From assembly GCA_021495925.1 (NCBI GenBank), contig JAKEKT010000098.1:1-64000 (forward strand): a stretch of 64,000 nucleotides of DNA. The letters run 5' to 3'. This DNA comes from Diplodia intermedia. Lineage: Eukaryota; Ascomycota; Dothideomycetes; Botryosphaeriales; Botryosphaeriaceae. The notes below the pieces were generated by a model. It was not told the origin of the DNA. It saw only the letters and a program-made list of their open reading frames with translations, and did no database searches. How positions within the stretch are numbered: position 1 is the stretch's first letter; each line of letters starts with the position of its first letter. Shown here piece after piece: positions 23,791-36,763 of this stretch. The translations under genes and the position numbers were made by a program.

Positions 23791-26700
23791 GGGCATTAGG
23801 TACTAATGGCTTTTCTAGCTAGTTCTCATAATACTAAATGTTTGCGAAATAGCTGAAGCAAGACCTGTCGACTTCCATCTCTGGTAATCTTCTAGAGGCT
23901 TTCGAAGGCCTCGCCTTATTCACCTATACTGCTCTTACCTTTGCCTATTTTTGCACCTTATCCTACCACCGCCTCAAAAACTCTACTACCATGGTCAAAT
24001 CCTCCTGTACTTTCTACCGCCACCACGAGTTTCGTTAACCATCTTGGCTTGCCATACATGCAAGCGCCTTAAGGGTCCTGTCACCTGTCTTTTCTGCGGT
24101 GACTTACCCGCTTCCCGGCTTCCCCGGCGCGGACCGCCACCGGTGCAAGTAGCGCGTTGTAGGAACTGTTTGCCACCAAGGGACAAAAAGGTGGCTGGTG
24201 GCCGATCGTCTTTTGCCACGGGGGCTGGTGGTCGGGCAGACCGGTCAGAACCATCACCCTCAGCATTCGTCCGTGCGTGCACAGCCCGATCTATCCCAGC
24301 CGCTTGTGTGGAAGATGGGCGCTGGTCCGCGTGGTAGTTGAGTTTGTGTGCGTGTGAAGGATGGATGGTGAGAAAAGGGTCCAGGAAAGAAGCGCCGAAT
24401 GCGAACGCGGCATGACACGTTGTTGAACCTCTAGCACCACACTGCCTTCCAATGACGTCTCCACCGAACCCAATGTCTCTTGCTATGTGGGCGATCCCGT
24501 TCTTCCCCGGCCAGTCGGAAGAGGCGGCGGCGATAGAGGGACGCCTGTGGAGGGAGGGTCCGATCACAATTTTGTCAAGACGTTCCAGAAGATGAAACGA
24601 ACGAAAAGGAAACAAGGGTGTGGAGGAGGGTACCTAGGGCGATATGCAGGGCCACCCACTAAAAACCATCGCCTCAAAAACAAAAAAAAATGAAAAAGGT
24701 ACCACCACACACCCTCTTTCTTCCATGCTTCCTCTCGCGTGGACGCTCGGACGGTGGTGAACGCCTTGCCGGAGACTCAAAACGCCACTATCACGACCGG
24801 CATTCTGGCCTTGCCTTTCGTCACATCGTCAACCCATGTTTCAGCACCGTTCTTCCCCTTTCGCCCCTTCTCCGATAGCGTCCACCCTCGCCGCCTTGCC
24901 TGGCGAGCGCACGTAATGCACGATCAACTCGCCGATTGACCGTCATTTTTATCTGATCCGACTCCTGGCCAGTGGAAATCAAAAACAAAAAGAAATGGTA
25001 ATTAGGCTCGGGATACTCCCGCATCGTGCATGACGCCGTCGACTGGCCGGTCCCTTGATTCCCATTTTTTATTTTCTTGCCGGCATCGCACGGACGGAAA
25101 ATGGAAAAGGTACCAGCACACCCACACCACGAGTTATGCAAATGAAAGGGAGGGACGTGCCCGCGCGAAGAGTAGTGCTGGTACTTTTAGCGCTGTCCTT
25201 CCGCGACGGCGGCGGCGGCGGTGATGATGTGGGCTGGTGGCAACGTCGGGGAGCCTTGAGATCGGAGGAAGTGAGGCGACGGCGATCGACGTGGGCATTG
25301 CTATCGACTGCTTCCACTCGGCCGGAGACAGTACACGTTTTGCGCAAGGAAGTAGAGCCGCGACGCACCTTCCATCCGTTGCTTCCTACCAACAACAAGA
25401 AGAAGAGACGAGCTCGTTGCAGCAGAAAGATTGGGAGCCCAAAGGAGCGGATCGATACCCGAGCGTAGTCCAAGCCACACGCGCCGCCGACACGGCACGG
25501 CCAAAGTCCGTTCCGTTTCAGCCAGATAGGTACTCCGTAGAAGAGCCCCAGCCTCGTGTGCCCGACAAAAAGGAAAGCCCGACGAACCGGGATGATGGAT
25601 GGTTCGGATGGAACCTGCAGCGGTTCGTTGCGAGTAATGGATGGATGCAGGCCGGCGGTGCCCCCGGAAGCCAAGCCGACGCTCCCGCGGCAAAAGGAAA
25701 CTTGCAAGGATCGGGATGGGAAGGAAGTGGTGGCCGCCACTCTCTCGCCGCCTCGCCCGAGAGAACCCTCGCGACACTTCCACCTTGTTCATGGTACGCT
25801 AGGCTCGGGCAACAGCGAGCGTTGGAGCTAGCCGCCCTGCTTACTTAGCCTTTGGGCACACGGCAGGGATATCAAGTGTGAGTCACAGCATTTGACTTTC
25901 TCGCCTTCCCGTGTGGTCATCGTGTGCGTGTACAAACGGCAGCCTGCCTGCTTTGCTGGCCAACAGCAAGAAGAGGCGGAGTGAAGCGGCTCCCGGCTGG
26001 CCGCGCGGCGGTCGAAGCCCGAAGGATGAGCATGGGAAATCCGAATGGCGAAAAAAAGCAGAGACCAGGCCCGCACAGTCGCCTCGCCGCTCCGAGGGTT
26101 GGTAATGTGATGGGCCGGGGATGAGGCATTACAAGCCACACCCCGGACCTTGGTCCCCCGTCACGCATTTCGCTGCGACTGTGCGCCCTGGGCCGTGTGT
26201 GGGCATCGGATCACCACCATGGCTGTGCTCTGGGGGCGAACGAGGGCGGCTAAGCCGTTGGGGTTTGGGGGTCCGAGGATGCTCTTGCGGGAAACCTTCT
26301 TGCCGAAACGGTTGAGTTGCATTGAGGCTTACCCGAGCCCTCCCTTGCTGCGCCGTCCTTTGCCTCCACCGTGGTTGATTGACAGCGCTTCCAGGCTGGC
26401 GCTGTTCCCTCGGGCGAGAACTGGTCCCACCCATCTCCATTGCGTTGCACTCGTACATCACAATCATTGACACAGAGTTTATGAGTGAAGTCGTTGAATT
26501 TCGAAAAGTGCCATTAACGTTGCCAAAAACAAATGAAAGTCATAACCATCGTCCAAAAGCAGCCAGTGCTTGGAAAAAGCCATCCGCAAAACCCGAGCAA
26601 AGAAGCCAATCTGTTTCCGTCCCATTTCCGTCCCTTCCTGTAGGGAGAAGTTGCCCCGCCGATGTCCTGTTTTCTTTCCCAACCAAGTAAAGAAAATGAA

Positions 26701-27255
26701 CAGCCCGAACCAAGATAAACACGCACCACACGGGTATATTTCTCGATGCAGGAAGAGGGTATGAGAAGACAGAAAGCAAGACGAAAACAATGGACCAAAC
26801 CCGAGCCGTTTTTGCATAACCAGAACCAAAAACATGAGATGACCTCCAAACAATTGTTGTAAAGCAATCAGCAGCTCTTGACCCACTGCAGCCTCGTGAG
26901 GCGGCAGCGGGCAGACGGGGTATAACAATTTTATCCGCGGGAGAAAGGTATCGTGCGAAGAAAACAAAGACCGAAAGCAGGAAAGAGATAATAGTAGTAC
27001 AGGGGTTTTAAAGTTTTGGGGTATCGCTGGCATCGCGCAAAGAACCCGGAAACGACGACGCCTGTGCTTGAAAGACAACTCAAAGCAGATAACCATGTGC
27101 GCAAAGGTTGGTATACAAGAAGCGAAGGTAGGGTGACTGGAAAGACGATAGAGGTTGAAAGGAGATCGTGATTAAAATCCGATAGGTTTTCGAGCGAAGA
27201 GGGTAGACGAGGCGAAAAGTAAGCGAGCCGAGAGACCAGACGGTGGGTGAGAGGC
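23791..27255. other. Gene-poor stretch between the RIP block and the BTB gene
   Basis: The base composition is normal and GC-rich. Open frames of 60-220 codons exist on both strands, but they overlap each other, are rich in Arg, Pro and Ser, and resemble no family I know. A short GGC run lies near 25207. The part next to 27255 is probably the 3' UTR of the BTB gene. I see no supported gene. Confidence 0.5.
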
Positions 27256-28096
27256 TTAGTGACGGCCCTTCATGCCCTGGACGTCGTCCATGTGGTTGCA
27301 CATGGCCACGAACAGGTCGAAGAAGAGCTTTCCGCCGTGCTCCATCTCGTTCTGCATGGTTCCGCTGCGCTTGAAGGTGTGGCGGGAGCGGATGATGAGA
27401 GCGAGGTAGTGGGCACGGAGCTTGCTGTCGCTGTCAGGCGTGTTGGCGTAGGCGTAGCGAGCCGAAGCCAGGATGGTGCTGCACTGGATGCCGGACTGCA
27501 GGCCCTGCTTGCGAAGGGCAAGGCGCTTGAGCTCGTCCAGGCCGTACTTCTCGGCGGTGCAGTAGAGCACCGTGTCCTTCAGGATCATGCCCATGCCATT
27601 GACGTAGACGGTCGTCTCGCCGCCGCTGGAGGCCTCGAGGCGCCAGCTGTTCCTCTTCTTGTCGTGCTCCAGGCGGGGGTAGTAGTCGCCCTTGTACAGG
27701 TACTCCAGCACGGACGAGAAGACCTCGGGCTCCTCGTCGGGGAGGTCGATCCGCCTGGCGGTGGAGTTGAAGAACTGGCCCTTGCAGACAGCCTGGAAGT
27801 AGGGCGAGTGGCACAGGACATCCTCGTGGGCGGCGAACAGGCGCTGGTCCCGGCCGATGCAGAGGGTGATGATGGCGGAGGTGTTGGCACTGGACGGGGT
27901 TAGCGGAGGGCAGATGCATCGGGCGAGTGCTGGTGACTTACGGGCTGTTGGTGCCGCTCGACGGGGTCGACTTGACATCCTCCATCCGGCGGGCCATGGA
28001 GGGAGTGTTGCTGACGGACATCTTCCGCTTGCTGCTGGACTCCTTGCCCACGCGGCCCTGGGACACGCTGGCGGTGCGTCGTCTGGAGCTGAACAT
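27256..28096 (-). CDS. BTB/POZ domain protein
   Basis: Two exons: 28096-27942 and 27889-27256, with a 52-nt intron (27941-27890, GTAAGT..CAG). The join is phase 2 and gives 262 aa. The start MFSSRRRTAS is the first in-frame ATG and has a TATAAA about 95 bp upstream. The first about 50 residues are basic and Ser-rich. The BTB fold follows, with ITLCIGRDQRLFAAHEDVL, then HSPYFQAVC, then LPDEEPEVFSSVLEYLYKGDY and a helical C-terminal part. BTB domains mediate dimerisation or binding to cullin-3, but no other domain is present, so the partner is unknown. The architecture is common in filamentous fungi. A frameshifted BTB relic lies 4.5 kb away on the same strand. Confidence 0.85.
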
Positions 28097-31000
28097 GGTG
28101 TCGGCTGTGTGGAGGTCGGGCTTCTCGAAGGTCTCGTCGTGGATCCGCTGGGGTGGAAGCGGACTAGAGACGGGTGGGCCAGGCGCCTTTATAGAGGACG
28201 GACAGGCAGCACTGGGCAGCTACAGGGCTGACGGCGATCGGTGGACCTAGGCAGCACCTCGGCGTGGTGGAAAGGGGAGTCGTTCCGGAAGGAAGGCTTC
28301 AGACGCGGCCTCGCACGGGCGTGGACGACTATATGGCCCGTGGCAAGCGGCGCACTGATGCGTGGGGGACGTGATTGGGCGCGTCGCACGGACGAGACAC
28401 GGGAACGCGATATCAGGTGCCTTGAGGCTGACTCAAGATTATGTGACTCGGCTCGGCTAGTCCACGCAGGGGAGGAACGGAAGGACAAGGGTTGCGCAGG
28501 GGAGGGTGCTGTGGCTCAGGAGGAGGCGGACGGGGGGTGTGGCTAGCTAGTTTCACGGCCGCTGCAGCTTGCACGAAAAGGGATCTGGGTTCTGCAGCTC
28601 CAGTTGGGCGCAGCACCGCATTAAATGGGCGGCGAGCCTGTGAGGCCCGCTCACCGCTGCCGCAAAATCAGCGCGAAACGCAGTACGATAGGGACTGACA
28701 CGGAGATGATGGCCGCCAAAATTTTTCACGCATGCTGGTGATGCGCAGAGGACAGCGCATCGCCTGCACCTAGCGGATCCCTAGGCGTGGTTTCTTCCCT
28801 GCTCGGAGGCGCGGGAGGAGCGGCGCTAGGCCGCGCGCGGCACAGCCGGACGCCCCCCACAAGTGCGCGCCAAGCCGCACTGGCCGATCGCTCGCTCGCT
28901 TCAGCGCGGCTCGCCTGCCTGTCACCCCCGTCCAGTTTCACCGTCTCTTGTCGCCCGCCCGCTGCTGTCCAATTGCGCGCCCAACCGCTCACCGCACGCC
29001 TGCCCACCACCCTGCGGTCCGATGACGCCGTCCGCCGACTCAAATACATACGCGTACGCGCCGTGAGAGCGAGGCAGGGCTCCGCACCGCCGTGGCCTCG
29101 CTGCTGCGGCCGCCGTTGCGCACACGCGGCCGCCGCCTCCGCTGCTGTGGCCGCTGCCGGCTGGTGCACACCGGTACGAGGCATACAAGACCGTTGAACG
29201 CCTCCTCCGCGCCGGCCCCTTTTGCCTTGTTTCCGCTGCTTGAAATCAAATCAGTGCGCCGCCAACCTCGTCTGACAGGGTGCTTCCGGGGATCCGCGAC
29301 GCTCAATCCAGCAGCATCTCCTTCCCTCCCAGCCTCGCAATGCTCCAAGCCGCCCCGGTCCTGTGGCCGTGATGCGTGCATGTGCGCCTCACCGCCCGCT
29401 AGCTGTGTCTCGCATCTCCAACAAGCGAGGAGCGCACCGCCATCCTTCGCGAACGAGTCACTGTCTGAGCGTGGTGATCTCGCACATCGTGGGTCTTTGG
29501 AGGATCACGATGTCGACAGCGCGACAAAGCGTCTCGCCAGGCCCACTCTGCGGCCGACCGCTCCTTCGGATCCCACGCATGACGGCCAACAGCCTGTGCG
29601 CGTCGCTCAACGGTCGAAATCAAAAATACGTGTCCAACAAGCCTCCGGACTTCTCTCACCGCCGCATCGTCAAAAATTCATGCGCGTCCCGTGCCGCGCT
29701 GCGCAAGCAACCGTTCGTCTCTAGACAAAGTCTCCCTCAGCGCCTGGAGAGCCAGGCGTCCCAAATGCGAGGCCTTCCAGAAGCTTTGCGCTTGGATGAA
29801 ACCGACGCTCGCTGTGCCAGCGCTTCGCGGAATCCGGAATCTGCGCTTTGACCGCACCTTCGAAGGCGAGAGCTCGGGGTGGAGGTGACTAAAGAGATTT
29901 GGACTTCCGGAGGCGGCTCCCCTGGCGGCAAAGACGAGGGTGAGCAAAGACCGTGTTGTCGCACCTCGACTCATGTCGTTAGGCCTGCCTTCGACGGCTT
30001 AGTTTCCCGTCTTTTCTTACTTCTCTGGCTCTATCAACTGTCCATCAACAGGCTCAACGGAACTAGTCAGCCGGTGCCGGACGGGCATTTGTCCATATCA
30101 TCCCCGAAATTTCCCAACCTTCCCGGCCACCAACCCGGCCTCCCCCTGCTCGCACGCCGCCGGTGTGGACCGGGTCTGGGAAGCGGAACGCACTGACTCT
30201 GGGCCTGTGCGTGCAGACGGACTTAAGCCCTCCATCCGGATGGATAGTGTTTAATGTGCTACCACTCCCATCCTCGTCGCTTGTCCCGAAGGCGGCAGGA
30301 CCCTTCATCTGTATCTGAGTGTTGCATATCAGATTGCGCCTCGCCTCGTATGTGGTCCCACAGAAATGGTCCCTGTTCGCCTCACTGCCCCAGACGCACT
30401 ATGGATTTGACATTTGCGATATTCGCTCTGCTTCAGAATGACCGTGTCGACCCGCGGGCCTTAGGAACCCCAATCATTCCCTCACTCAGTCGTTGATGTT
30501 CCATCACATCAACACTGACATGCTTTACTTGTAACGCTAACATATTGGTTGGAAGTCCTTCCGTCGCCCTGGCAGTGGCGTGACTGTAGGTGAAACACAA
30601 AATTGTTGAATGTTCACTTCATTCGTGCACGTCGCTCGGCTCGAGACGCATGCCATTAGGTCCCGGGTGGGTATTGCGGCGAGGTCGAGGCCTTTTCTGC
30701 ATGGTGGCGTAGGATGCCTTCCCCGTGCCGCGATATCAATCTGCCTCGGGGCCGAACGGAGCGGATGCTCGTCCCCAGGTCGTCAGCTCCGACTTGCATC
30801 CTTCACTTCAACCGTTTTCTGCAGCAAGAATGTTCAATCACAGACCACATGCCCACGTCCAATCCATTCGTCTCGTTGAACGTCTCTGTCGTTTTTCTCA
30901 CACATTCACCATCAGCATCACAAATTTCCAAGCCCATGACACCATCAACGTCCAGTCGAGCATCCACTTCCGCCACATGGCCCGAGCTTCTTCCGCGCGA

Positions 31001-32589
31001 TCAAGAACGCCTCGCCAATCCCCACCGGCGGCCCCCGAACACTCACTACACAGTACTAATGCTTAGCGCCCGGCTACAATCATCAGGCGTTCCCTTCAAT
31101 CTCTCGATCTGACGTGGTGGTTCACCGTTTCTGCGGTTACCGACAGATGACCTCGTGACGAGCTGGATGGGATGGATGCACACTAAGGAAACCGAGCCGC
31201 CGGCCGGTCAACACTTCCCAACCAACGACCAGCGGTAACAGCAGAGCGATAAACAAACACTAGAAGATGCACACGAGGATGTCAGCAGCAATCCTTGCGC
31301 TATCGTATTATCTCCGCTCGTTCCATCGTCCGGAAATCGTGCGTGGCGCGCGTGATCAAATGGCCGGCCTCGTTTTTTTTTCTGCTCAACCGGACTGTCG
31401 GTCGGATGTGCGGTGAGTGGGGATGATTCTCGGCTTGATTGGCGTGCGTGTGTCGTTTGGTGGCCGAAGTGTCTGTCGCCAAAGAAAGCGGGCGTGTGCG
31501 CGCGCGGAACTTGTGTGTGTTTGTGCGTTGTTGGTCGAAGCGCTGTGCACACATATCTCCACCCGTAGGGCTGAGGTGGAAATTTTGCACAAAAAAGAGT
31601 GGTGGAAAAAATAGTGGTGGCAGTAAGCGAGCCGGGGCGCGGGAACGACAACAAAACAAACAACAACAAGATGCTCGTTCACGCTGCACACTGCGTGCAC
31701 GTGTTGGTCAATTGTGGGGGAAGCATCCTCGTGGCATGTCGGTTTAGGATCAACTTGCCACTGATGGACCTCTTTTGGTGGGCTTGCCACCGAAGCGGTC
31801 TAGGTTGCAGCGTTATGCGTGGGGTAAACAATGGCGAGCATATCAAAATCCGAGAAGTGGGTTTGGCGAGTGCTTGGCTATGTAGTTAGCGAAGTAAAGA
31901 ATGGTCGAATGCGATGGTTTAATCCTTCGTCGAATATGAACGCTGGGTGAATTCTGGCATAGCGCCTTGTGGGTCTATCCTTCGACATCTCGTATGTACG
32001 TTGCACATAGGACACACAACTGAGCGGATCCTGAATAGTGTGGCTAGTTTTGTTTGCTACCTGAAAAGCTGTTAGAGCGAATCGCTAAGAGCCAATGAGA
32101 TTCCAGTCATGCTTGATGACTTATGTGGCTGAGATCCTGAACAAATAAGACAAGCTACATGCAACATATATCATCACTTAGCAAGAATTCATTCTCGAGA
32201 GCAACAATGAGGTGGCTCTGCTCTGAGGTAGCGAGCTGCTATAGGCACTCACCCTTCGATGAGTCCTCTTAAGTGCTGAGTCGCCGTTCTTCGATACTTT
32301 GGAAGAGCGGTTATCATTCTCCGCTTCGGCCTCTCCCTTCAGTGACTTTTCTCGTTCAAGTCCGGCTGGTATGGGGTCAAGCGATCCACCAAAACTTTTG
32401 CAATCCGGCCTCCTTTCAGGATTAGTTCCTCGAACTCATCTGAGACCAGAAGCTCATCCCGGTGGTCTGGTTCTTGAGCCAATTGGTGCACCACACCGGT
32501 AGCAACGGATTCGCTGCGCCGTTACAGTATTGGGCAACCCTTTTGATAATGGTCTCGGGGGGAGATATGGCAGGCATCGATCTTGCCGG
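28097..32589. other. Long stretch without recognisable genes
   Basis: This is about 4.5 kb of normal-composition DNA. The first few hundred bases hold the BTB promoter. Frames of up to about 210 codons occur in several overlapping registers, but their translations are Arg/Ser/Pro-rich and match no family I know. No tRNA-like fold was noticed. Untranslated or non-coding transcripts cannot be excluded. Confidence 0.5.
28188..28193 (-). promoter_or_regulatory. TATA box of the BTB gene
   Basis: The minus strand reads CTATAAAGG here, 92-97 bp before the BTB start codon at 28096. The distance and sequence fit a fungal core promoter. Confidence 0.45.
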
Positions 32590-32960
32590 CGATTAGGCTC
32601 GATAGCTTGTCGTCACTGTAGTCAATATTAGTAATGGCAGATTCATGATGCTGGCCGTCGACATACACCCTCCCCCCTTCTCCATATAGTCGAGCAATGC
32701 GAGCTGCTTGTTCGCTTCAGCACCTTTTGCGTCGGGATGCATGAGCTTGATAGCATGCACCGTAGGACTGTACTTTTCAACGTACAAGTACTCGATGATC
32801 ATGCTGATTGTCTCGGTGGAAGTCCAAAAATCGCCTTGGGAAGTTCCAGCACAATGCTGACAGGTAGAAGGAAAGCCTGCTTACTGAATTTCGCTCTGCG
32901 GCACGCAGGGAGACTCATCTCTGTCTGGCGACATCCGGTCGATCCAGCGAAGGGGGAGGT
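32590..32960 (-). pseudogene. Frameshifted BTB/POZ gene relic
   Basis: Minus-strand translation gives BTB-like blocks in more than one frame. First comes CRRAKFSKQAF then PVSIVLELPK (about 32935-32840). After a frame change comes WTSTETISMIIEYLYVEKYS (from about 32830) with a following helix-like stretch. After another change near 32680 comes YSDDKLSSLIAGKID. The order matches a BTB domain (CPRS.FF.KA, then LPEDDP, then MIEYLY..DY, then ADKYDI..LK.LA). No splice sites explain the shifts, so it looks like a decayed gene. The decay is normal substitution and indel, not RIP. The exact ends are unclear and the relic may extend to about 32440. Confidence 0.45.
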
Positions 32961-33386
32961 GAGATTGGCTTGATGAGGCCGTGTGGGTGACGGGAATGAG
33001 AGAATGACGGCGAGGATGTGACGGGGAGAAACAATAAGGGGCAGAGGTAGTTCGTGTGTAGTTGAGGAAAGAGCCCTTGGGCGTGTTGCCCACGCAAGCC
33101 TTCCACATCCACACCTCACATCAGTGACGTCAGCAAAAACGGAAGGAGAGTTTCCGGAAATGCTCAATCAACTTCTGGATTTGATTCGCTACTTTATGCT
33201 TTTCAAAAAAAGGAAAAAGAGATCGGTTTTGAAGCACCTTGACGGCCAACTGCGTCTGCGCCCACCAAACTAGCATGATTAACCAATGTATGGTATCCCA
33301 CCTCCCTCAAGCACTCTTGGTATCTGAGGATACTGTCTGAAAGCACACCAACTACTACGTTCTTTTTAACCAATCAGTCCCGCTGC

Positions 33387-36300
33387 TCAATTCTCCTCCG
33401 CCCAAGCGCGCGCCAATTCCTGTGCAGCCTTGGCTCTGAGGAAATCACACACATCCTTGCCTTTCGCCCCATGAGCTAGGCCTCTCCGCCAGTCCCAGCC
33501 CCTCTTTGCATCTTTGCTGAGCGTGCCGCTTTCCCCATCTACCAGGACGCCGCTACCCTCGGTTGACGGGAATATCGAGCTGCCCATTAGGCTGTACGAG
33601 CTGGCCGTCAGGTTGGAGACCGATTTCTTGAGCGAGCGCGGCGGCTCCATGTTAGATGAGCCTGTACCGTGGGCATGTGCTAATGCTGCTTGGAGATGTT
33701 CCTCGCACTGTGCATAGACCAGCGATGGCGCGGTTTGAAGGTCCTCGGCGGCACGCATGAGCGTGGAGAGATCGAATGACGAGAGAAGACGCTTGGGATC
33801 TGTGAAATCATCAGTATTTGTTGTTTCATATGCTCATGGTGTAGCTTACGAGTCACGAAAGGCAGGGACTCGCCGAGCAGGGTTAGAAGTCCATCAACCT
33901 GAACGGCGGAGTCAATGTCCGGATCATAAAGTCCGCCACGAATGCTGTCAGCCGCGCTGCCGACAACGGCAATTAAAGCCTGGGCTGCGAGTCTTTTCCT
34001 TTCGAGGGGACGGTGAGCAGGCTTCTTGCCTTCCGGCAGGTTGACTTCCTCATCACGCAAGTCGTAGAACTTCCGTAGGGTTGCGTAGCCGCTGAGATAC
34101 ATGGATAGCATCTGAGCAGCTTCCAAGTCGGACCGAGCGAGATGAGACAGAGTCTGCTTAGGAGTATTGATGAGTGCCTTAAGACGCTCGTCGAGATCGG
34201 ACTGCGCCGGATAGGCGGTGGAGTGGATGAGGCATAGAGAGATGAGTAGATCAAGAACGTCCCTGATCTTCTTGGAATTGTGCGCGCGGGCATAGTAGAA
34301 CAAGGCCGAACCATAGTTGTACGAGTTCTCGGCCAAGGAAGCCGCATAGCGCTCAGCGATCATGTTAGCATGCTCAATGAGCCCGAGGTTGTTGCAGACA
34401 CTGAGAATCTTGTCAACGCGCTCTGCCGAGCTCAAGGGGAGCCGATCGAGGAGTTCGCTAATCTTGTTCTTCGCGGCTTCAGCGTTGTCGAGACGGCCCA
34501 GGACCTGGATAGCCAATTCCCAGCCTTCGGCATTCTGGATTTTGGGTTTGCCGAACAGGATCTCGGCGTACTGCTGAAGGATCTCGTCCTTGTCGTAACC
34601 AGGCTTATCGCCTTGCCCGTAGCTTAGGACCATGAGGTCACTTTGATCGAATCCTCTCAGGAGATTCCTCGAGGCAGACTGTCCGAGCCAGCCACCAGCA
34701 CTTGCAATCTCAATTATGGCAGCCGTAATGGTCAGAGACCACCCACGCATGATAGGGATGAGGCCATCCATATTTTCCTCCATGACGCAAGCAAGAGCAA
34801 TCTCGACTGGATTGTTGCTGTTGATCGAGAGGCCGGGGTCTTCTTCTGCCATCACCCTGGCGAGCGCATAGGCAAACCTCTTGCGATAAGCACGTCCAGG
34901 TGTGACATCTGCAACCCTACTGTGCTTGGAGCGCTTTGTCGACCGTAGGAGCTGTTCCTCATCCTCACCATCCCACCAAGCGGTGAGACAGATGGTGGCC
35001 TCCAGCCAGTCGAAGGCAGCGCCGAGGATTTCCTCTTCGTTGCCGAGCAAAAGGCTGTAGAGGATTTGCAAGTTCTCATAAACGGTGTACGGAACCCTAC
35101 TCTCAGCCCTGCGACTTGCAGTACTGAAGTTGTAAACACCGTCGTCCTGGGCGCTCAGGCCAAACTCGTCATCGACGAAAGCACGTTCACCTTCAGCGAA
35201 AAGCTTGAGATCCTCGAGCGCATCATTAACGGTCCTCCTATACAGACCCCAATCCATGCCCTTCACGTCCCAGTCGTCGTGAGTGTAGGCCGGACAAATC
35301 TGCAGCACATCGATGGCTTGCGCAATCGCCTTCTCCACATTGACGAGCTCGATGCCAGCATAGCCAGGTCTTTCGTATCCGTCTTCCATGGCAGAGTCGG
35401 CGGCGGCGAAGTTGCCTTCCCTCAGGAAGTGAATCGCATCATTGAAACTGCCCCTCATAACGCAGGAGAAAATGACATCCCAGAAGCCAGGAGCAGCAGA
35501 GTAGCTCCCGGCCATCCGCTGAAGATGCTCAAACTCGGCAGCGCTAGGATCGTGACGCGCATTCAGCCAGTCCACTAGAACCTTGGGAAGAGGAGTCTGG
35601 CCAGTGGCATATTGACGTGCGAATGACTGGCTAAAGGCAGAGAGCTGACCGCGCCTGGACAGCGAAAAGTTCTGCTTCTCTGGTTCGAATGCAGGAGGAT
35701 GGTGAATCGGCAGAAGCAGGCTGGCGATGAAGTCGGCCTTTGCCAAAGGCGAGTCGTCGTCCGCAGGCCCAATGACATCGGGAATAGGCTTGTGCGGGTG
35801 GTTCCAAAGGGTGCACAGGTCCTTCACAGCCACCGACAGAGCTTCCTCGGTTGCATCTCCTTCACCAAGGGCGTAGAGAACGCGCTCCGTTTCCCGGACG
35901 AGCTCATCCGGCTCTTGCAAATAAGTAACCGGGCGAGCAGCTGCGGCGGCTGCAAAGCTCTTTGCAATGCTTCCAATGTCGTATCGGGCGCCAGACTTGC
36001 CCAGTGGCGGAGGGCGCACCGGGCTGCGCATGGTCGAAGCCCTGGACCTGTTGGAAGGCGATCCCCTCGCCGAGCCTTTGGCGCTGAATTTTTGAGGAGA
36101 CGCAGGTCTGCTGGACTTGCGCGATGCAGGCTTGGCCCCGAAATTGTCGATCATAGTGTCATCCTCATCTTCCTGCATTTCCTGGTCCTCCTCCATCTCC
36201 TCAGCCTCGGGCAAACCATAGCCATGTTTGTAGTCGTCGTCCATCCGCTCGTGCTCATTTTCATCGTGGTAGTAGTGTTGCTGGTCGAAATAGCCGCGGT

Positions 36301-36763
36301 CGTCGTAGAAAGGATCTGTTCCAGGAGGAGGGCTGCTCGCAAGCGCATCAGAGGGCACATCCGAGGGCGCGTCGGAGTAGTAGCTGCGAGCGGACTGCGA
36401 CCGAGTGGGAATGTAGCTCCTTCCGCGTCCTCTCGTGCTGAAGGCGAAGGCAGACATTGTCCTGCCCTTCTGCTGCGAGGGTGAAGGGCTGGGGCGGCCG
36501 AAGCGGTAGTTTGGAGACGGGGTGTTGCGCGAGGCCGTGCCGCGGTGCTGGCGTGAGCCGCCGAAAAGCTGGCGTGAGGAGGGTGGGGGTCCGTTCGGAG
36601 TGGTGGAGCGCACAGAGCGGTTGGACCACAGCGGACGGCCGGCGGGTGTTGTGGAAGGCAGATTCCCGGAAGAGAGTCGACGGGAGCCGGAGGGCGTCGA
36701 GGGCGAGTAGTGCCAGCCATCCTCCCTCCAGAAGCCCTCCTCATCCTTCTTGCGGCCGTACAT
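33387..36763 (-). CDS. Nuclear pore protein, Nup85 family
   Basis: Two exons: 36763-33850 and 33799-33387, with a 50-nt intron (33849-33800, GTAAGC..CAG), giving 1108 aa. The start MYGRKKDEEG has A at -3. The open frame continues to an ATG at 37057 (1206 aa), but that extra part looks like leader sequence. The first about 250 residues are disordered, rich in Ser, Pro and Arg, with an acidic block (EMEEDQEMQEDEDD). The rest is all-helical. The part with FWDVIFSCVMRGSFNDAI and then DDWDVKGMDWGLYRR recalls the Nup85 family, which belongs to the Y-complex of the pore scaffold. It is longer than yeast Nup85 (744 aa), mainly by the N-terminal extension. Family assignment rests on pattern memory. 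Confidence 0.72.

Noticed and set aside
23780..23800. TTAGGG-like bases near the composition edge, a possible telomere trace
   Set aside because: Only one imperfect unit is present. There is no tandem array, so it is no evidence for a telomere or an interstitial telomeric repeat.
23951..24337. 128-codon frame with several Cys that resembles a zinc finger (CHTCK..CLFC..CRNC)
   Set aside because: The spacing fits no zinc-binding family I know, an overlapping minus-strand frame is longer, and the translation is otherwise low complexity.
25069..25848. Overlapping frames of 203 and 223 codons on opposite strands
   Set aside because: The two cannot both be coding. Each is rich in Arg, Ser and Pro without domains or conserved blocks, typical of open frames in GC-rich non-coding DNA.
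29092..29851. Frames of 210 and 162 codons on the plus strand
   Set aside because: They overlap each other in different registers and show no domain, signal peptide or transmembrane pattern.
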